A stretch of DNA of 64,000 nucleotides. Source: Geomonas paludis. Its GTDB lineage: Bacteria > Desulfobacterota > Desulfuromonadia > Geobacterales > Geobacteraceae. Positions within the stretch are counted from its first letter, which is position 1. Every line of letters starts with the position of its first letter. The translations under genes were made by a program, and so were the position numbers. Positions 54,238-63,098 of this stretch are shown one piece after another. The stretch is taken from contig NZ_BLXY01000001.1 in the NCBI RefSeq assembly GCF_014193585.1, positions 478,033 through 542,032 on the forward strand, given 5' to 3'. The notes under the pieces are model-generated. The model was given only the letters and a program-made list of their open reading frames with translations. It had not been told where the DNA came from and made no database searches.

Positions 54238-56141
54238 CCATGAAGCTCACTACCGATCCGTCCGCGGCGACCCTGTTGCCCATCGCGAAAAAAGAAGGCA
54301 TCTCCACCGTCTGGGACCGCCACCGCGCCATGCAGCCCCAGTGCGGTTTCGGCCAGTTGGGCGTCTGCTGCCGGATCTGCTGGAAAGGACCCTGCCGCAT
54401 CGACCCCTTCGGGGACGGCCCCCAGCGCGGCATCTGCGGCGCCGACGCAGACACCATCGTCGCCCGTAACGTGATCCGCATGATCGCCGCCGGCGCCGCC
54501 GGGCACTCCGAGCACGGCCGCCACGTGGCCCTCGCCCTGCAGGGGGTTGCCGAGGGGAGGCTCCCGGCCTACCAGATCCGTGACGAGGCGAAGCTGCGCG
54601 CGGTCGCGGCCAAGCTCGACATCTGCACCGAAGGGCAGGACATCGCGGCCATCGCCGCCGCGGTGGCCAAGGCGACCTTGGAGGACTTCCAGAACCAGGA
54701 CCACGACGCCCCCTGCAACTGGATCGAGGCGACGCTGACCAAGAAACGCCTGGAGCGCCTGCAGGCCCTGCACGTGCTGCCGCACAACATCGACGCCGTC
54801 ATCACCCAGATCATGGGGCGCACCCTGGTCGGCTGCGACGCGGACCCGGTCAACCTGATCCTGGGCGGCATCAAGGGCGCCCTGGCCGACTTCGACGGCA
54901 TGTGCCTCGCCACCGAGCTCTCCGACGCCCTCTTCGGCACGCCGAGCCCGGTAATCACCGCCGCCAACCTTGGCGTCATCAAGCCGGATGCGGTCAACAT
55001 CGCCGTGCACGGCCACAATCCCCTTCTGAGCGAGGTGGTGTGCGAGGTCGCGGGGCAGATGGACGAGGAGGCCAGGAAAGCCGGAGCCAAGGACGGTATC
55101 AATATCGTCGGCATCTGCTGCACCGGCAACGAGGTCATGGTGCGCCACGGCATCCCGCTGGCGGCCAACTACCTCTCGCAGGAACTGGCGCTGGTCACCG
55201 GGGCGGTGGACGCCATGGTGGTCGACGTGCAGTGCATCATGCCCTCGGTGAGCGAGATCGGCGCCTGCTTCCACACCGCCGTGATCACCACCATGGCTGA
55301 GAACAAGATCCCGGGCGCGACCCACGTCGACTTCAAGGAGGAGACCGCCCTGGAGAACGCGCGCCGCATCGTGGCGACCGCCATCGAGGCCTACAAGCGC
55401 CGCGACCCGCGCCGGGTCAACATTCCGGACTTCAAGCAGACCGCCATCGTCGGCTTCGGAGTCGAGTCGGTCGTGGGGGCGCTGGCGACCCTGAACGCGG
55501 AAGACCCGCTCCAGCCGCTGATCGAGAACATCGCCAACGGCAATATCCGCGGCATCGCCCTCTTTGCCGGCTGCAACTCGACCCAGGTGGCCCAGGACAG
55601 CAGCTTCGTCACCATGGCCAAGAAGCTGGCCGCCAACAACGTGCTCATGCTCGCGACCGGCTGCGGCGCCGGGTCCTTCGCCAAGCACGGGCTGATGACC
55701 CAGGAGGCGACGCTGGAGTACGCCGGTGACTCGCTGAAGGCCGTGTTGACCGCCATCGGCACCTCCGCCGGTCTGAACGGGCCGCTTCCCTTGGTGCTGC
55801 ACATGGGTTCCTGCGTGGACAACAGCCGGGCCGTCCAGGTGGCGGTGGCCGTCGCCGACAAGCTCGGCGTCGACCTCGACCAGTTGCCGCTTGTTGCCTC
55901 CGCGCCGGAAGCGATGTCCGAAAAGGCAGTCGCCATCGGCACCTGGAGCGTCGCGCTCGGCATCCCGACGCACCTGGGCACCATGCCTCAGGTGACCGGG
56001 TCCGCCAAGGTGACCGAGCTGCTCACCCAGACCGCAAAAGACCTGCTGGGGGGCTACTTTCTTGTCGAACTCGACCCGGCCCTCGCCGCCGACAAGCTCC
56101 TGGAGGTGATCGAGGAGCGGAGGAAGGGGTTGGGCATTTAG
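54234..56141 (+). CDS. cooS: Ni-Fe carbon monoxide dehydrogenase catalytic subunit CooS
   Basis: 635 residues, the normal length. It oxidises CO with water to CO2 in the cytosol. The N-terminal cluster cysteines lie in CGFGQLGVCCRICWKGPC. The ligands of the C-cluster are all visible: His261 in HGHNP, then Cys in ICCTGNE, VDVQCIMPS, FAGCNST, LATGCGAG and HMGSCVDNSR. The start ATG overlaps the cooF stop, and GGAAGG lies upstream. A longer open frame reaches further left, but it lies within cooF. No acetyl-CoA synthase genes are nearby, so it is the monofunctional, CO-oxidising type joined to a hydrogenase. Confidence 0.96.
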   Translation: MTMKLTTDPSAATLLPIAKKEGISTVWDRHRAMQPQCGFGQLGVCCRICWKGPCRIDPFGDGPQRGICGADADTIVARNVIRMIAAGAAGHSEHGRHVALALQGVAEGRLPAYQIRDEAKLRAVAAKLDICTEGQDIAAIAAAVAKATLEDFQNQDHDAPCNWIEATLTKKRLERLQALHVLPHNIDAVITQIMGRTLVGCDADPVNLILGGIKGALADFDGMCLATELSDALFGTPSPVITAANLGVIKPDAVNIAVHGHNPLLSEVVCEVAGQMDEEARKAGAKDGINIVGICCTGNEVMVRHGIPLAANYLSQELALVTGAVDAMVVDVQCIMPSVSEIGACFHTAVITTMAENKIPGATHVDFKEETALENARRIVATAIEAYKRRDPRRVNIPDFKQTAIVGFGVESVVGALATLNAEDPLQPLIENIANGNIRGIALFAGCNSTQVAQDSSFVTMAKKLAANNVLMLATGCGAGSFAKHGLMTQEATLEYAGDSLKAVLTAIGTSAGLNGPLPLVLHMGSCVDNSRAVQVAVAVADKLGVDLDQLPLVASAPEAMSEKAVAIGTWSVALGIPTHLGTMPQVTGSAKVTELLTQTAKDLLGGYFLVELDPALAADKLLEVIEERRKGLGI

Positions 56142-56579
56142 TGGAGTAGGCGCGGCCCTCACCCCAGCCCTCTCCCAGAGGGAGAGGGGGCGTGGACCAG
56201 GCGCAGGTGAGGGACAACGATACGAGCGAGGCGGGAGATCATCCCCCTCGCCCTCCGGGAGAGGGTGGCCGAAGGCCGGGTGAGGGTTTCCGCCGACGGT
56301 AGCCACGGCGTCCTGGCCTGCCACAGCGTTAAATCCCCCTCAATCCCCCTTTGCAAAAGGAGGAAGCCGGAACGAGCCTGGATGAGCCTGAATGAGCTGT
56401 TAGGCCCGTTGAGGCCCTGAATCAAAAACCACTGTACGAACCCTTCCCCCCTTGGCGGGGGGGGCAGGGGGGATTTAGCCGAGGTAGCCACGGCATCCTG
56501 CACTAAGGGGACAGGCACCTGGCGGAGCCAGTCCCCTCCTGCGAAAGAAACGAGCGGGAGACATAAGGAGAAACAGAGT
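56142..56579. repeat. Composite repeat region between cooS and cooC
   Basis: 438 bp made almost wholly of repeats: family A copies at 56156-56190 and 56243-56287; a family D segment, AAATCCCCCTCAATCCCCCT at 56332-56351, with a related inverted copy ending GGGGGGATTTAG near 56478; and a family B hairpin at 56507-56536. No promoter is obvious. The ribosome site AAGGAG for cooC is at the right edge. Confidence 0.7.
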
Positions 56580-57497
56580 ATGTGCGACCATCACAACCAC
56601 GCGCATGATCATCACCATCACGACCGTGATCATGGCCATGACCACCATCACGACCATGAGCACGGTCACCAGGACCACCACCATCCCCACCTCCACGCCG
56701 TCCCCCAGCGCGGTCCGGGGCTGAAGATCGCGATCACCGGCAAAGGGGGCGTGGGCAAGACGACCTTCGCGAGCCTCCTCTGCCGCGCCTTCGCCAACGA
56801 CGGTGCCCGGGTGCTGGCGGTGGACGCCGACCCGGACGCCAACTTCGCTGCGGCGCTGGGCATACCGGCCGACCGGGCTGCGGAGCTCCAGCCGGTCGCG
56901 CGCATGAAGGAGCTGGCCGAGGAACGTACCGGCGCAAGCGGCGGTTACGGCTCCTTCTTCAAGCTCAACCCGAAGGTGAACGATCTGCCGGAGAAGTTCT
57001 GCCTGGAACACGACGGGGTGCGCTTTCTCTGGATGGGGACCCTGGAGCAGGGTGGCAGCGGCTGCGCCTGTCCGGAAAGCACGCTGGTCAAGCGCCTCAT
57101 GGGGCACCTGCTCCTGGAGCGGGACGAGGTGGTGGTCATGGACATGGAGGCGGGACTCGAGCACCTCGGGCGCCGCACCGCCGAATCGGTGGATACCCTG
57201 GTGGTCGTGGTGGAGCCGGGGCAGCGCAGCCTGCAGACCGCCCAGCAGATCATGCGGCTGGCGGCGGACGTCGGCATCGACGAGGTTTACGTGGTGGGGA
57301 GCAAGGTGCGCGACGGGGAGGACCGTCGCCTCATCGAGCAGGCGGTCCCGTCGGAGCGGCTGTTGGGTGCCATCAGCTTCTGTGAGGGGGTGCGCCGCGC
57401 GGACCGCGACAACCTCCCGCCGGACCTGCTGAGCCCGGAGGCGCTTCGCGAGGTGCGGGAAATCAAGGACCGCCTGCTGCACCTGCGTACGAAGTAG
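56580..57497 (+). CDS. cooC: CooC nickel-insertion ATPase with His-rich N-terminal domain
   Basis: 305 residues. The first 39 contain 21 histidines with Asp and Gly between (HAHDHHHHDRDHGHD), a metal-storage stretch like CooJ or the head of HypB. The rest is a MinD/CooC ATPase with deviant P-loop GKGGVGKTT at about residues 55-63, AVDADPDAN as switch I, and the CxC metal motif GCACPE near 161-163 that binds nickel or zinc at the dimer face. It should insert nickel into the CooS C-cluster. HypB is excluded because its P-loop differs. In Rhodospirillum the His-rich CooJ is a separate protein, so this is a fusion of two roles. It lies 438 bp from cooS. Confidence 0.93.
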   Translation: MCDHHNHAHDHHHHDRDHGHDHHHDHEHGHQDHHHPHLHAVPQRGPGLKIAITGKGGVGKTTFASLLCRAFANDGARVLAVDADPDANFAAALGIPADRAAELQPVARMKELAEERTGASGGYGSFFKLNPKVNDLPEKFCLEHDGVRFLWMGTLEQGGSGCACPESTLVKRLMGHLLLERDEVVVMDMEAGLEHLGRRTAESVDTLVVVVEPGQRSLQTAQQIMRLAADVGIDEVYVVGSKVRDGEDRRLIEQAVPSERLLGAISFCEGVRRADRDNLPPDLLSPEALREVREIKDRLLHLRTK

Positions 57498-57941
57498 TTG
57501 CCATTACAGTAAAAGGGGACTGGCTCCGCTAGGTGCCTGTCCCCTTAGTTGCTTTTGATCTCGTTCCCAAGGTCAACCTTGGGAGCGCAAAGCCTCTCCG
57601 AAGCTCCAACTTCCCCCGGATGCAAAGCTGGAGCTTTGCGCCATATGGGGTTCCCAAGCTGGAGCTTGGGAACCAGGAAACGGAGCTAAATCCCCCCTCA
57701 ATCCCCCTTTATCAAAGGGGAAAGCTGGATAAAGCTGGGATGAACTTGAATTGAGCCTGGATCAGGGAAGGCTTTATGTTTGAAAAGGGCCGCACATCAA
57801 TTGATGGCGGCCCATTTCAGTTACGGCGTGCACCTGCCGAAAAGGAGTACACCTGTGACCTTGACTTGAGGGATCGCTAGGGGTATTTTATGCCGGAAAT
57901 TGCATATTCGGGAATCCGAAAAGATGTTTAAGGGAGGACTC
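57498..57941. repeat. Repeat-filled gap after cooC
   Basis: Contents: a family B hairpin at 57515-57544, 17 bp after the cooC stop; a family C segment at about 57566-57680 with palindromes TTCCCAAGGTCAACCTTGGGA and TTCCCAAGCTGGAGCTTGGG; and a family D copy AAATCCCCCCTCAATCCCCC at 57690-57709. Right of it lies the leader of the response regulator gene, with AAGGGAGGA at 57930-57938. Confidence 0.65.
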
Positions 57942-58619
57942 TTGCAGCCGACCATTTTGCTCGTAGACGACCTGCAGATGTTTCTGGAGATCGAGAAGGA
58001 TTTTTTCAAGCATACCGACGTGAAGGTGGTGACGGCGCGCGACGGCGTCGAGGCGCTGGAAGCGGTCAAGCACCACAAGCCGGCCCTGGTTTTCATGGAC
58101 CTGCAGATGCCCAACATGGACGGCGCCAGTTGCTGCAAGGCCATCCGTTCCAATCCCAAGCACGCCGACACGCCGGTGGTCCTGATCTCGTCCAGCACGG
58201 TCGAAAAGGATCGTGAGGACAGCTTGGCTGCCGGTTGCAACTATTTCCTCAGCAAGCCCGCCGGTCGTGATCGCTTCCTGGAGATCGCTCGCGAATTCAT
58301 CCCCGGCATCGATCGCCGCGAAAAACGTCTCCCCTGCACCCTGCCGGCCACCATGCAGCACAACGGCGCCTCCGTCCCCTGCTCGCTTTACGACCTCGGC
58401 GTCGAGGGGGCCTACGTGGTCACCGACATTCCCGCGCGGGCCGGCAACGTGGTCCAACTCTCCTTCACCCTCCCTGACGGCACCGTGGTCGACGCGGCCT
58501 GCCGGGTAGTCTGGTCCGACGAAACCGGTAAGAACCGCCCCAAGGGGATCGGCGTCAAGTTCGCCCTGCTCCCCAAGCCCCTGCGCTCCGCCCTGGCCCA
58601 CGCCCTGGAAAACCTGTGA
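57942..58619 (+). CDS. REC-PilZ response regulator
   Basis: 225 residues from a TTG start at 57942. This start is preferred because AAGGGAGGA ends 3 bases before it and the receiver strand begins at once (QPTILLVDD). ATG codons at 57900 and 57924 are alternatives. The receiver has acidic DD, the acceptor Asp53 in VFMDLQMP, and Lys in LSKPAG. From about residue 120 a PilZ domain follows, with RREKR and then DLGVEGAYV, which fit the RxxxR and [DN]x[SAG]xxG parts of the cyclic-di-GMP site. It probably joins a phosphorylation signal to cyclic-di-GMP sensing. The output target is unknown, and no cognate kinase is adjacent. Confidence 0.88.
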   Translation: MQPTILLVDDLQMFLEIEKDFFKHTDVKVVTARDGVEALEAVKHHKPALVFMDLQMPNMDGASCCKAIRSNPKHADTPVVLISSSTVEKDREDSLAAGCNYFLSKPAGRDRFLEIAREFIPGIDRREKRLPCTLPATMQHNGASVPCSLYDLGVEGAYVVTDIPARAGNVVQLSFTLPDGTVVDAACRVVWSDETGKNRPKGIGVKFALLPKPLRSALAHALENL

Positions 58620-58714
58620 CACAGATTCCCTTTTGACCTGACTGGGGCTAAGTGATATAAATAGGCGCTCGGCACTCCGCGGCGCCTAAGCCCCGACAGG
58701 CCTTAAGGAAAATC

Positions 58715-60919
58715 ATGAAACTGCTCCACAAACTGAACCCTCCCCAGCAGGAGGCCGTGCTGCACGGCGAGGGACCGCTGCTGGTCCTGGCCGGCGCCGG
58801 CTCCGGCAAGACCCGCGTCATCGTGCACCGCATTGGCTACTTGATTCACGAGCGCGGCGTCCCCCCCTGGCAGATCCTGGCCGTCACCTTCACCAACAAG
58901 GCCGCCGGAGAGATGCGCGAGCGCATCCAGCACATGCTGGGGGAGGGGGAAACCCCCATCGTCTCCACCTTTCACTCCACCTGCGCCCGCATCCTGCGAA
59001 GCGACATCAGGAGCCTCGGCTACGACTCCAATTTCGCCATCTACGACGATAAGGACTGCGAGCGTCTGCTGAAGGACTGCGCCGCCGAGATGAACCTGGA
59101 TGAGAAACGCTACCCGGTGAAGATGCTGGGGAGCGCCATCGACGAGTTCAAGAACCAGGGGATGAGCCCCTTCGACGTCCCGGCCGACTCCCCGTACCAG
59201 GCGACGCTGGCCCGGGTCTACCGCTGCTACCAGGAGCGCCTCAAGCGCTGCAACGCCGTCGATTTCGGCGACCTGCTCCTGTTGACGGTGCAACTCTTCG
59301 AGGAGCACAAGGAGGTGCTGGACAAGTACCTGCAGCGCTGGCGCTGGCTCCTCGTCGATGAGTACCAGGACACCAACCCGGTGCAGTACCGCCTGGTGCA
59401 GCTTCTGGCCGGCGCGCGCCAGAACCTCTGCGTGGTCGGCGACGACGACCAGTCCATCTACGGCTGGCGCGGCGCGGACATCCGCAACATCCTCGAATTC
59501 GAGAAGGACTTCCCCGGGGTCAAGGTGGTGAAGCTGGAGCAGAATTACCGCTCCACCAAGACCATCCTGGACGGCGCCTGGCACGTGGTGCAGAAGAACA
59601 AGGGGAGAAAGCCCAAGCGCCTCTGGACCGACAACCCCGAGGGGGAGCGCATCGTGTACCGTACCCTCCCCAACGAGTGGGAGGAGGGGCGCACCGTCTG
59701 CCGCGAGATCGAACGCTTCCTCGCCGAGGGGGGCGACCTCTCCGAGGTGGCGGTCTTCTATCGCACCAACGCCCAGTCCCGCGTCATCGAGGAAGCCCTG
59801 GTGGGGGCGCAGATCGCGCACCACATGGTCGGCGGCGTCCGCTTCTATGCGCGACTCGAGATAAAGGACATCCTCGCTTACCTGAAGGTGCTGGACAACC
59901 CTTCCGACGACGTGGCGGTGAAGAGGATCATCAACACGCCGCCGCGCGGCATCGGCAACACCACGGTCCAGAAGATCGCCGATTTCGCCAACGAAAAGGG
60001 GCTCCCTTTCTACGACGCGATGCTGGAAGGGGCCTACGGGCCGCTGCTCCCGGCCGCCGCGCGCGGCAAGGTGGCCGCCTTCGTCAACGAGCTGGAGGGG
60101 TACAAGACCCTGAGCGAAAAGCTCCCCCTGTCCGAGCTCACCGCCGCCGTCATCAACGATTCCGGCTACTATGCCCGGCTCAAGCTGCAGCGGACCGAGG
60201 AGGCCCAGGAGCGGATCGACAACCTCCAGGAGCTGGTGACCGCCATGCAGACCTACGAAAGCATGCCGGGCGAGCACGGGCTGGCAGACTTCCTGGAGCG
60301 GGTGGCGCTGGTCTCCGACCTCGAGCACGAGGGTGAGGGAAAGAAGTCTTCCGCGACGCTGATGACCCTGCACTCGGCCAAAGGGTTGGAATTCCAGCTG
60401 GTCTTCATGATCGGCATGGAAGAGAAGCTGTTCCCCCACGTGCGCGCCCTGGAAAATCCGGAGCAGATGGAAGAGGAAAGAAGGCTCTGCTACGTCGGCA
60501 TGACCCGCGCCAAGAAGCGCCTGTTCCTCCTGAACGTGCGCCGGCGCCACATCTTCGGGCAGGAGCAGATGAACGCCCCCGCCCGCTTCATCGCCGACAT
60601 CCCGAAGAACCTGTTGGACAGCGGCGACCTCTGGCAGCGCGCCGAGCCTTCGCGCGACTTCTCCGCCGGCCACAACCTGGCTTCGCTGTTCGAGGAGGAG
60701 ATCGAGCCGGAGTTCGAGGACAACGAGGTGCGCATGGTCCCCGACGACGAGGACGACGGCATCTGGGTCGGCATGAAGGTGCGCCACGCCCAGTTCGGCC
60801 CGGGCACCATCCGGAAGATCGAGGGGGAGGGGGACAACCAGAAGGTGATCGTCTGGTTCAACTCCCTCGGCGGGCCCAAGAAGCTGCTGGTGCGCTTTGC
60901 CGGTCTTGAGCGGGCCTGA
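58715..60919 (+). CDS. UvrD/PcrA/Rep-type DNA helicase
   Basis: 734 residues, the normal size. This superfamily 1 helicase unwinds DNA 3' to 5' in repair and at blocked replication forks. The motifs are in order: Q motif LNPPQQEAV, Walker A AGAGSGKTRV, TFTNKAAGEM, VDEYQDTN, VVGDDDQSIYGWRGA, LEQNYRS, TLHSAKGLEF and RLCYVGMTRAKKRL. The C-terminal 60 residues (GMKVRHAQFGPGTI) form the Tudor-like domain that binds RNA polymerase in PcrA/UvrD. AAGGAAAATC precedes the ATG. It appears to be a single gene. Confidence 0.95.
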   Translation: MKLLHKLNPPQQEAVLHGEGPLLVLAGAGSGKTRVIVHRIGYLIHERGVPPWQILAVTFTNKAAGEMRERIQHMLGEGETPIVSTFHSTCARILRSDIRSLGYDSNFAIYDDKDCERLLKDCAAEMNLDEKRYPVKMLGSAIDEFKNQGMSPFDVPADSPYQATLARVYRCYQERLKRCNAVDFGDLLLLTVQLFEEHKEVLDKYLQRWRWLLVDEYQDTNPVQYRLVQLLAGARQNLCVVGDDDQSIYGWRGADIRNILEFEKDFPGVKVVKLEQNYRSTKTILDGAWHVVQKNKGRKPKRLWTDNPEGERIVYRTLPNEWEEGRTVCREIERFLAEGGDLSEVAVFYRTNAQSRVIEEALVGAQIAHHMVGGVRFYARLEIKDILAYLKVLDNPSDDVAVKRIINTPPRGIGNTTVQKIADFANEKGLPFYDAMLEGAYGPLLPAAARGKVAAFVNELEGYKTLSEKLPLSELTAAVINDSGYYARLKLQRTEEAQERIDNLQELVTAMQTYESMPGEHGLADFLERVALVSDLEHEGEGKKSSATLMTLHSAKGLEFQLVFMIGMEEKLFPHVRALENPEQMEEERRLCYVGMTRAKKRLFLLNVRRRHIFGQEQMNAPARFIADIPKNLLDSGDLWQRAEPSRDFSAGHNLASLFEEEIEPEFEDNEVRMVPDDEDDGIWVGMKVRHAQFGPGTIRKIEGEGDNQKVIVWFNSLGGPKKLLVRFAGLERA

Positions 60920-60971
60920 AAAGCGGTATATAGTTGCTGTGTTGTTAATGAAATATCAAGGAGGCCTCCCC

Positions 60972-61706
60972 ATGAGAAAACTAGCCGTCTTCATGATAGC
61001 GATGATGCTCTTCTCCGGCTGCACCCACTATAAGAGCCAGTACGTGTCCTTCCGTCCGCCCGAAGCGTACCAGAACCACCTGGAGCAGTCCGGCGTCTCA
61101 TTGGGCGGCGAGGCGTATGCGACCGCGGAAGCGGCCGAGCAGGCCTTCGGCTTCGACATCAAGGGCGCCGGCCTCATGCCGGTCATGCTGGTGATGGACA
61201 ACAAGAGCGGCAAGACCCTGGAGATAATGGGGGGGCAGACCTTCCTGGTGGACGAGGCGGGCAACTACTGGCCGCTGGTCACCAACAAGGTGGCCTTCGA
61301 CCGGCTGGAAAGCTCGACCCAGTTCGCCTCCTTCTTCGGCAAGGGCGCCGGCAAGGGAGCGCTGCTCGGGGCCGCGGCGGGCACCGTCCTTGGCGCAGCG
61401 CTCGGTATCGTCTCCGGCAAGAGCGTGGCCGGGTCGCTGGGCAAGGGTGCCGCCATCGGCGCCGCCGGCGGCGCCATCATTGGCGGAACCCAGGAGGGGA
61501 CCTCCAACGACCGTGAGAACCGCATCTCGGACGACCTGAGGAGCAAGGGGCTGGAAGGAAAGCTCATCCCGGCCGACAGCCTCTCCAACGGGTTCATCTT
61601 CTTCCCGGGCGAAGCGCCCAGCGCCAAGGAGCTGAGGCTGCAGTGGCGCGAGAAGGAATCGGGCCAGGTGCAGAAGCTGATCCTGCCGCTCAACGTGCGC
61701 AAATAG
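60972..61706 (+). CDS. Lipoprotein with glycine-zipper segment
   Basis: 244 residues. The signal peptide MRKLAVFMIAMMLFSGC ends in a lipobox with Cys17, so the protein is expected to be lipid-anchored. The middle (about residues 115-180) is a glycine/alanine zipper (GKGALLGAAAGTVLGAALG, then KGAAIGAAGGAIIGG) of the kind that inserts in or spans the outer membrane. The end is a small beta domain (GFIFFPGEAP). GGAGG precedes the ATG. An upstream in-frame start exists but would bury the signal. Function unknown; an envelope structural role is likely. Confidence 0.85.
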   Translation: MRKLAVFMIAMMLFSGCTHYKSQYVSFRPPEAYQNHLEQSGVSLGGEAYATAEAAEQAFGFDIKGAGLMPVMLVMDNKSGKTLEIMGGQTFLVDEAGNYWPLVTNKVAFDRLESSTQFASFFGKGAGKGALLGAAAGTVLGAALGIVSGKSVAGSLGKGAAIGAAGGAIIGGTQEGTSNDRENRISDDLRSKGLEGKLIPADSLSNGFIFFPGEAPSAKELRLQWREKESGQVQKLILPLNVRK

Positions 61707-61712
61707 CTGCCA

Positions 61713-61742
61713 GGGGACTGGCTCCGCCAGGTGCCTGTCCCC
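61713..61742 (+). terminator. Family B hairpin after the lipoprotein gene
   Basis: GGGGACTGGCTCCGCCAGGT, then GCCTGTCCCC and TTT, starts 6 bp after the stop and matches the copy after cooA base for base. The short T run makes this the most terminator-like copy. Confidence 0.6.
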
Positions 61743-61793
61743 CTTTGAATCCTGGATAGGGGCTCCATCGGCCCCTATTCCTTTGTGCGGCTT

Positions 61794-61975
61794 CCCTCAC
61801 CCCTGCCCCTCTCCCGGAGGGCGAGGGGGTGGACGGCGCGTCTTTGGAGATGGCTAGGTGATAGCTAGGTGATAGCTAGGTGATAGCTAGGTGATAGCTA
61901 GGTGATAGCTAGGTGATGGCCTCCGGGGGGTACCCTCGCCCTCCGGGAGAGGGTGGCCGAAGGCCGGGTGAGGGC
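61794..61975. repeat. Family A copies flanking a tandem 11-bp repeat
   Basis: Family A copies lie at 61794-61830 and 61932-61975. Between them, 61850-61915 holds six head-to-tail units of ATAGCTAGGTG (the first is ATGGCTAGGTG), plus a partial seventh. The block is a simple-sequence tract that could vary in copy number. Confidence 0.85.
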
Positions 61976-62045
61976 GTTGCCCCCGCCTGCCGCCAGGTGA
62001 GGGTGCGTTGCCCCTGCCTGCCAGCCGCCGTGAAAGGAGAACGAT

Positions 62046-63098
62046 TTGGACAAACCCATCATCGCCGTCACCATGGGCGATCCCTCCGGCATCGGGCCGG
62101 AGATCATCGCCGCCTCCCTGGCCGACCCCGCCGTTACGGCGCTCTGCCGGCCGCTTATCCTCGGCGACCGCGGCGCCATCGAGCGCGGCATCGCCGTGGC
62201 GGGCGCCAACCTCTCCATCGTCTCCGCCCCGGACCTCATCCCCCCGGCCGACCCGGCCCCGGGAATCCTCTATCTGCGCGAACTCTCCGCCCTCCAACCG
62301 GACCAGATGGTCTACGGACGCCCCAGCCCTGCGGGAGGCGACGCCTGCTACCGCTACATCTGCGAGGCGGCGAGACTGTGCATGGACGGCACGGTGGCGG
62401 CCATGGCCACCGCTCCTATCAACAAGGAGTCGCTGAACAGCGCCGGGCACCATTTTCCCGGGCACACGGAACTGCTGGCGGAACTGACCGGCGGGCACGA
62501 GGTGGTGATGATGCTGGCGGGGGACCGGCTTCGGGTCACCCTGGTGACCATCCACGAGGCGCTGGCCCAGGTGCCGGAGCTCGTCACCTTCGACCGCGTC
62601 CTGGCCACCATCAGGATCACCAACGAATCGCTGTCGCGCTGGTTCTGCAAAGCCCCGCGCCTGGCCGTGCTGGCCCTCAACCCGCACTGCGGCGAGGGTG
62701 GCATGTTCGGCGACGAGGAAAGCCGGATCATCGCACCGGCGGTGGCCGCGGCGCGGGAAGAGGGGATCGACGCGGTGGGGCCCCTCTCCGCCGACACCCT
62801 GTTCCACTTCGCCGCCCAGGGAGGCTACGACGCCGTGGTCTGCATGTACCACGACCAGGGGCTCATCCCGCTCAAGCTCTTGCACTTCGACGACGGGGTC
62901 AACGTCACCCTCGGCCTCCCCATCATCCGTACCTCCGTCGACCACGGCACCGCCTACGACTTGGCCGGCACCGGCCAGGCCAGTCCCGCCAGCATGAAGG
63001 CCGCCCTGGTCATGGCCGCGCAGATGGCGCAGACGGGAAGCAACGACGCGATACAAGATCCCTCTCCCTCCGGGAGAGGGTGCCCGAAGGGCGGGTGA
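62046..63098 (+). CDS. pdxA: 4-hydroxythreonine-4-phosphate dehydrogenase
   Basis: 350 residues. PdxA oxidises 4-phospho-hydroxythreonine in pyridoxal phosphate synthesis. Signatures: VTMGDPSGIGPEI at the N-terminus, GHTELLAELTG, LNPHCGEGGMFGDEE, MYHDQGLIPLK and DHGTAYDLAGTGQASPASM. The start is TTG with AAGGAG 6 bases upstream; no better ATG fits. The usual length is about 330. The last 15 residues (PSPSGRGCPKGG) come from reading into a family A repeat at 63059, so the native stop has been lost and replaced. Confidence 0.93.
   Translation: MDKPIIAVTMGDPSGIGPEIIAASLADPAVTALCRPLILGDRGAIERGIAVAGANLSIVSAPDLIPPADPAPGILYLRELSALQPDQMVYGRPSPAGGDACYRYICEAARLCMDGTVAAMATAPINKESLNSAGHHFPGHTELLAELTGGHEVVMMLAGDRLRVTLVTIHEALAQVPELVTFDRVLATIRITNESLSRWFCKAPRLAVLALNPHCGEGGMFGDEESRIIAPAVAAAREEGIDAVGPLSADTLFHFAAQGGYDAVVCMYHDQGLIPLKLLHFDDGVNVTLGLPIIRTSVDHGTAYDLAGTGQASPASMKAALVMAAQMAQTGSNDAIQDPSPSGRGCPKGG

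Noticed and set aside
54159-56324. Large minus-strand open frame opposite cooS
   Set aside because: It is a shadow of cooS, with no recognisable protein features.
56580-57497. HypB instead of CooC
   Set aside because: HypB has a His-rich head too, but the P-loop GKGGVGKTT and the CxC motif belong to the CooC/MinD type.
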